From contig FR899775.1 of NCBI GenBank assembly GCA_000437355.1, forward strand, positions 10,294-74,293: DNA of 64,000 nucleotides, in the 5' to 3' direction. Positions 61,207 through 64,000 of the stretch are shown here, one piece after another; position 1 is the stretch's first letter; every line of letters begins with the position of its first letter. A program made the position numbers and the translations under genes. Under the pieces are notes generated by a model that saw nothing but the letters and a program-made list of their open reading frames with translations, was not told the origin of the DNA and did no database searches. This DNA is from Firmicutes bacterium CAG:460. Lineage in GTDB: Bacteria; Bacillota_I; Bacilli_A; RF39; UBA660.

Positions 61207-62931
61207 TTATATTTCATTTTCATATAAACTTTTATAAATTTTACTTTTCTTTAATAGTTGTTTATGTGTACCACTTGCTACAACTTTACCATCATCAATT
61301 AAATAAATAAAATCAGCATCCATTATTGTAGATAATCTGTGAGCAACTATTATAATTGTATGATTTTCTACAAGATTATCAATTGCTATTTTAATTTTGT
61401 TTTGATTTTCATTATCGAGTGCACTTGTGGCTTCATCAAACAAAATTATCTTACTATCTTTAAGTAGCGCCCTAGCTATTGCTAATCTTTGTTTTTGGCC
61501 ACCCGATAAATTAATTCCACCTTCTCCAATCATAGTATCATACTTATTTGGAAGACTCATAATATATTCATCTATTTCTGCTAACTTACAAGCATTTCTA
61601 ATTTTTTTTAAAGACATATAAGGATCAATTATTTTTAAATTTTCAAGAATAGTTTTATTAAAAATAAACGGTTCTTGTCTAATAATAGCTATATTTTGCC
61701 TTAAAGCATCTTCTGTAAAATCTTTTATTGGGATATCATCTACCAAAATAACTCCAGCATCCGGGTTAAAATATCTAAGTAGTAAATTAAATATTGTTGT
61801 TTTACCTTGTCCACTTTTGCCAACTATAGCAACTTTTTTACCCGTTGGAATATCTAAATTAAAATCCTTAAATATTTCTATATCTTCATTTGGATATTTA
61901 AAAATTATATTTTTAAATACGACATTTCCTTCTATATCAGTTTTAGAAATAATACCAAACTTTTCATCTTCATAAAGTTTATTATCAAGTATCTCACTTA
62001 ATCTTTCAATTGATACTTTCATTTTTTGTATACTAGTTGATAAATTCATCATTAATTCAATTGTATTCATAAACCTATAAATATAATATGTCATAGCCAT
62101 AAAGAAAGCAAAAGAACCATTTCCATTAATAATAAGAAGGATACAAGTAGTAAATATAACAAACTCTAAAATACTATTTAAATTATAAATCCAAGCATTA
62201 TAATTTCTTTCTATAATCATTTGTTTATTAATTTTAAAATATATATTTCTAATTATATTCTTAAAATTATCATTCATACTTTTTCTAATTCCTAAAGCTC
62301 TTATTTCTCTAATACCACGAACAGATTCACTTACATCTGCAACTGCTCTATCTTTTTCCTTATTTATTTCTTTTTGTTTTTCCTTAATACTAGGCAAATA
62401 CTTATGAGAAATAATATAGAACAACACTAAATATATTATTACTTCCAAAGCTACTATCCATGAATTAAAACAAATATAAATAAATACAATTGCACAAGTA
62501 AGAAGGGATATTGTTATTCTAAGAATTTGCCTGAAAGAATCCGCTATTGTAGATGAATCATTAGTAATTCTATTTATAAATTCTCCACTAGATTTTTCTT
62601 CGAAAGCTCTAGCTGGTAATAACCCTACTTTTTCATAAACTGCATACCCAATTTTTTCCATTATATTATTAGCACACTTTTCCATATAAATTCTACCATA
62701 TCTATCAAAAAATAAATTATCTAAAACATCAATAATAAATATTAAAAATAATACTGCTATTGCTAAGCCAAATGAACTAATTCTAGTTTTATCTATTGCA
62801 AGTCCAATTAAATAACCATACAAAGTTCCTGTCGTAGAGGTAATAAATAAAAGAATAAAAGATTTAATAAAAAGTTTCTTTTCTCCACTACAATACTTTT
62901 TAAAAAATCTTATTATTTCCTTTAACTTCAT
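61207..62931 (-). CDS. ABC transporter, fused permease and ATPase
   Basis: This is a half-transporter of the multidrug/lipid exporter type (574 residues). The six-helix membrane domain (about 1-310) is followed by the ATPase domain with Walker A (VAIVGKSGQGKTTIFNLL), Q loop (IAIIRQEPFIFNK), signature (INLSGGQKQRLAIARAL), Walker B (KIILFDEATSALDN) and the switch histidine (IIIVAHRLSTI). All ATPase residues are intact. It forms homodimers or pairs with another half not seen here. The gene starts two bases after the mutS stop, where mutL is expected in many Firmicutes. Confidence 0.9.
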   Translation of the reverse strand: MKLKEIIRFFKKYCSGEKKLFIKSFILLFITSTTGTLYGYLIGLAIDKTRISSFGLAIAVLFLIFIIDVLDNLFFDRYGRIYMEKCANNIMEKIGYAVYEKVGLLPARAFEEKSSGEFINRITNDSSTIADSFRQILRITISLLTCAIVFIYICFNSWIVALEVIIYLVLFYIISHKYLPSIKEKQKEINKEKDRAVADVSESVRGIREIRALGIRKSMNDNFKNIIRNIYFKINKQMIIERNYNAWIYNLNSILEFVIFTTCILLIINGNGSFAFFMAMTYYIYRFMNTIELMMNLSTSIQKMKVSIERLSEILDNKLYEDEKFGIISKTDIEGNVVFKNIIFKYPNEDIEIFKDFNLDIPTGKKVAIVGKSGQGKTTIFNLLLRYFNPDAGVILVDDIPIKDFTEDALRQNIAIIRQEPFIFNKTILENLKIIDPYMSLKKIRNACKLAEIDEYIMSLPNKYDTMIGEGGINLSGGQKQRLAIARALLKDSKIILFDEATSALDNENQNKIKIAIDNLVENHTIIIVAHRLSTIMDADFIYLIDDGKVVASGTHKQLLKKSKIYKSLYENEI

Positions 62932-62933
62932 AA

Positions 62934-64000
62934 TTACTCACCCTTTTTAATCTTTTGTTTTAAATCAAATAAGACATTTAATGCTTCCATTGGTGTTGTA
63001 TTTAAAACATCAATATTTTCTATTGTCTCTTTTATTATATCATCTTTTTTAACATTTGTTTCAAAATCCATAGTAAGTTGTATTTTTTCTTCTGGATTTT
63101 TCTTTTTAGCATTACTTTCATATTCATTTAATATTTCATCAGCTCTTTTTAATAAAGAATCTGGCATTTTAGCAAGTCTTGCTACATGAATACCATAACT
63201 TTTGTCAACAGCACCATTTTTAACTTTATGTAAGAAAGTTATTTCATTACCATTTTCTACTGCACTAACATGAACATTTTTAATATTTTTATATTTTTTA
63301 TCAAGTCTTGTAAGTTCATGATAATGAGTTGAAAATAAAGTAAATGATTTAATATTATCACTGATATATTCTAATATTGCTTGAGCTAGACTCATACCAT
63401 CATATGTTGCTGTACCTCTTCCTAATTCATCAAATAAAATTAAACTATTAGCTGTAGCATTATGAATCGCATTTCTAGCTTCTTTCATTTCTACCATAAA
63501 TGTTGATTCTCCACTTACTAAGTCATCACTAGCTCCAATTCTTGTAAAAATCTTATCAATAATTGGTAGTGTTGCAGATTCACAAGGAACAAAAGACCCC
63601 ATCTGTGCCATAATAACTATAATAGCAAGTTGTCTCATAAATGTTGATTTACCACTCATATTAGGACCAGTTATAAGTAAAGTATTTACACCATTATCTA
63701 ATTCACAATCATTTGGTACATATTCAAGTTTACTTACCACTTCCACAACAGGATGTCTACCATTTTTAATATCAATAATGTGTTCATCTGTAATATTTGG
63801 TCTAACTAAATTATATTCTTCACTACAAACAGATAAAGAAACTAAAGCATCTAATTCACCTAAAACATCTGCTGCGGCATTTAAATGTGGTACTTCTTGT
63901 TTTACTATATTTTTAATATCACAAAATATTTTATATTCTAAATCTATAATATTTTCTTCAGCATTTAAAATCATACTTTCTTTTTCTTTTAATTCTGGAG
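62934..64000 (-). CDS. mutS: DNA mismatch repair protein MutS (3' part)
   Basis: MutS recognises mismatches and acts with MutL. Only about the last 355 residues lie in the window; the frame is open to the right edge (…LKEKESMILNAEE). Visible are Walker A (LLITGPNMSGKSTFMRQLA), the FVPCESATLPIIDKIFTRIGASDDL block, LILFDELGRGTATYDGMSLA (Walker B and signature), TLFSTHYHELTRLD and the C-terminal PMEALNVLFDLKQKIKKGE, which contacts the clamp and tetramerises. The N-terminal mismatch-binding part lies outside. Confidence 0.96.
   Translation of the reverse strand, partial: PELKEKESMILNAEENIIDLEYKIFCDIKNIVKQEVPHLNAAADVLGELDALVSLSVCSEEYNLVRPNITDEHIIDIKNGRHPVVEVVSKLEYVPNDCELDNGVNTLLITGPNMSGKSTFMRQLAIIVIMAQMGSFVPCESATLPIIDKIFTRIGASDDLVSGESTFMVEMKEARNAIHNATANSLILFDELGRGTATYDGMSLAQAILEYISDNIKSFTLFSTHYHELTRLDKKYKNIKNVHVSAVENGNEITFLHKVKNGAVDKSYGIHVARLAKMPDSLLKRADEILNEYESNAKKKNPEEKIQLTMDFETNVKKDDIIKETIENIDVLNTTPMEALNVLFDLKQKIKKGE

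Noticed and set aside
1..64000. Mycoplasma-type code (UGA as Trp)
   Set aside because: UGA ends conserved genes such as mtaB at the expected place, and tryptophans are encoded by TGG.
1..64000. CRISPR arrays, tRNA/rRNA genes, prophage or IS elements
   Set aside because: No regularly spaced repeats, cloverleaf-like GC-rich patches, transposase or phage structural genes were found; the xerD gene has housekeeping features and no flanking attachment sites.

Overview
The window is a stretch of chromosome from a very AT-rich, low-GC Gram-positive bacterium, probably an uncultured gut member of the Bacilli (RF39- or Erysipelotrichia-like; this placement is inference). The basis is CIRCE control of hrcA-grpE-dnaK, a T-box leader on aspS, GatCAB, 6S RNA next to tcdA, an L27 propeptide with the Prp protease, consensus TTGACA-17-TATAAT promoters and the B. 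subtilis-like order mreC-mreD-spoIVFA-spoIVFB-rplU-prp-rpmA. UGA acts as stop, so this is not the Mycoplasma code. Several genes appear to start with TTG or GTG. No tRNA, rRNA, IS element, phage or CRISPR array was seen.

Left half (1-27.3 kb), mostly plus strand: the end of comEC; a small accessory patch (YhcG-type nuclease and two minus-strand genes) between comEC and holA; an exported surface protein; mtaB and recD2; mreCD, spoIVFA/spoIVFB-like genes and the rplU-prp-rpmA ribosomal unit; a patch of decayed genes; trmB; the heat-shock operon, with tldD/tldE placed between dnaK and dnaJ; and two membrane proteins.

Centre (27.3-31.2 kb): gene orientation flips from mostly plus to mostly minus across a 464-bp gene-free, very AT-rich segment. 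It holds a long hairpin, a 29-bp alternating purine-pyrimidine tract, inverted repeats and a 28-bp sequence resembling the Firmicutes dif site. A XerC/D-type recombinase lies 3 kb away. I read this as the probable replication terminus.

Right half (27.7-64 kb), mostly minus strand: a ZIP transporter, a glutamine amidotransferase, an overlooked 36-codon basic ORF, the recombinase, rarA and gpsA (plus strand), tcdA with 6S RNA, a cell-wall hydrolase, a HerA-like ATPase, a second surface protein, gatCAB with a UPF0200-like kinase and asnS, unknown genes including a HisRS-derived protein, T-box-aspS, a cluster of large unknown proteins (one with a J domain and a truncated paralogue that has captured the first codons of aspS), gtrA, dtd, a Rel enzyme with a damaged hydrolase motif, a SpoVB/MATE flippase, an ABC exporter and the 3' half of mutS.

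The housekeeping content is ordinary. The points of most interest are the terminus candidate, the J-domain/unknown-protein cluster at 48.7-56.7 kb, the degenerate HisRS and Rel proteins, and the small basic ORF with its own terminator.
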